6,387 nucleotides of DNA from Candidatus Dormiibacterota bacterium (GTDB taxonomy: Bacteria > Chloroflexota > Dormibacteria > UBA8260): contig CATPCA010000193.1 of the NCBI GenBank assembly GCA_955652545.1, positions 1-6,387 on the forward strand, given 5' to 3'. The translations under genes were made by a program, and so were the position numbers. This document shows, in pieces, positions 6,210-6,387 of this stretch; position 1 is the stretch's first letter; each line of letters begins with the position of its first letter. The notes beneath the pieces are model-generated. The model worked only from the letters and a program-made list of their open reading frames with translations. It was not told where the DNA came from and did no database searches.

Positions 6210-6387
6210 ATCGACCCCATTGAGGCCTCCCCGTGGCCCGAAGCCTCCCCATCCGCGGCGGGCTCTCACGCTGACCAGCCCGCCTCCTCGTCGGACAGCA
6301 CCCCGCCCCCGCCACCGCCAGAGCCGCTCCTCGCCCGGCGCCGGCGCTGGCGCGGCTCGGTGGCCATGCTGCTGGCGGGGCTCATCG
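6210..6387 (+). CDS. N-terminus of a probable membrane-anchored protein, cut by the window end
   Basis: Frame open from 6147 to the window end, reading DPIEASPWPEASPSAAG, then a Ser/Pro-rich stretch with six consecutive prolines, an Arg cluster (RRRRWRG) and the hydrophobic run SVAMLLAGLI. This is the N-terminal plan of a membrane-anchored protein with a disordered cytoplasmic tail, basic stop and one transmembrane helix. Actinobacterial HtrA/S1C trypsin-like proteases often look like this and would fit beside lon, but no catalytic domain is in the window, so the family is a guess. Third positions are mostly G/C, supporting coding. No ATG, GTG or TTG occurs in frame before GTG 6360 or ATG 6366, which would delete the whole tail. 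I set the start at the ATC (6210), seven bases after CACAAT, as a placeholder; ATT at 6219 is another option. The true start is unresolved. Confidence 0.5.
   Translation, partial: MDPIEASPWPEASPSAAGSHADQPASSSDSTPPPPPPEPLLARRRRWRGSVAMLLAGLI

Noticed and set aside
1..6387. tRNA, rRNA, CRISPR, insertion sequence, toxin-antitoxin or prophage features
   Set aside because: None seen by eye on either strand: no repeated spacer pattern, no transposase motifs, no tRNA-like cloverleaf, and gene composition is uniform across the window.

Overview
The window looks like ordinary chromosomal DNA from a high-GC bacterium, most likely an actinomycete-type (Actinomycetota) lineage. The evidence is strong G/C preference at third codon positions, GTG start use, two genes whose ATG sits exactly six bases after a TANNNT -10 box with no ribosome binding site (leaderless architecture), and tight gene packing. 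Placement below phylum cannot be made from the sequence alone.

Layout, left to right. (1) The 3' part of an alpha/beta-hydrolase carboxylesterase on + (2-637), cut by the window edge. (2) A small Arg-rich zinc-ribbon protein on - (634-933), converging on the esterase so that both stop codons share one CTAG. It has a near-perfect Shine-Dalgarno. (3) A divergent intergenic region holding a 15-bp perfect dyad (971-985), then a small unrecognised + ORF (1077-1250, possibly from 996). (4) A NudL-type Nudix coenzyme A diphosphatase on + (1287-1883), apparently leaderless. (5) Converging on it with a 10-bp overlap, a - strand cluster read from right to left: a two-HKD phospholipase-D-superfamily protein (5116-6156), ATP-dependent protease Lon (2527-5076, apparently leaderless with its own -10), and a glyoxalase-II-like metallo-beta-lactamase-fold hydrolase (1874-2527) whose ATG overlaps the lon stop (TGATG). 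(6) Diverging from the PLD gene on +, the first ~59 codons of a Pro/Arg-rich, probably membrane-anchored protein that runs off the window and has no ordinary start codon at its expected 5' end.

The genes look like housekeeping and stress functions: protein quality control (Lon), detoxification or thioester hydrolysis (MBL protein), CoA turnover (Nudix), ester hydrolysis, and a PLD-fold enzyme of unknown substrate. Nothing resembles a mobile element, CRISPR array, toxin-antitoxin pair, RNA gene or defence island. I do not see a clearly new multi-gene system. The points most worth a second look are the shared -10 between the PLD gene and the right-edge gene, the missing start codon of that right-edge gene, the dyad next to the zinc-ribbon gene, the ~40-residue linker inserted in Lon, and the two uncharacterised small proteins.
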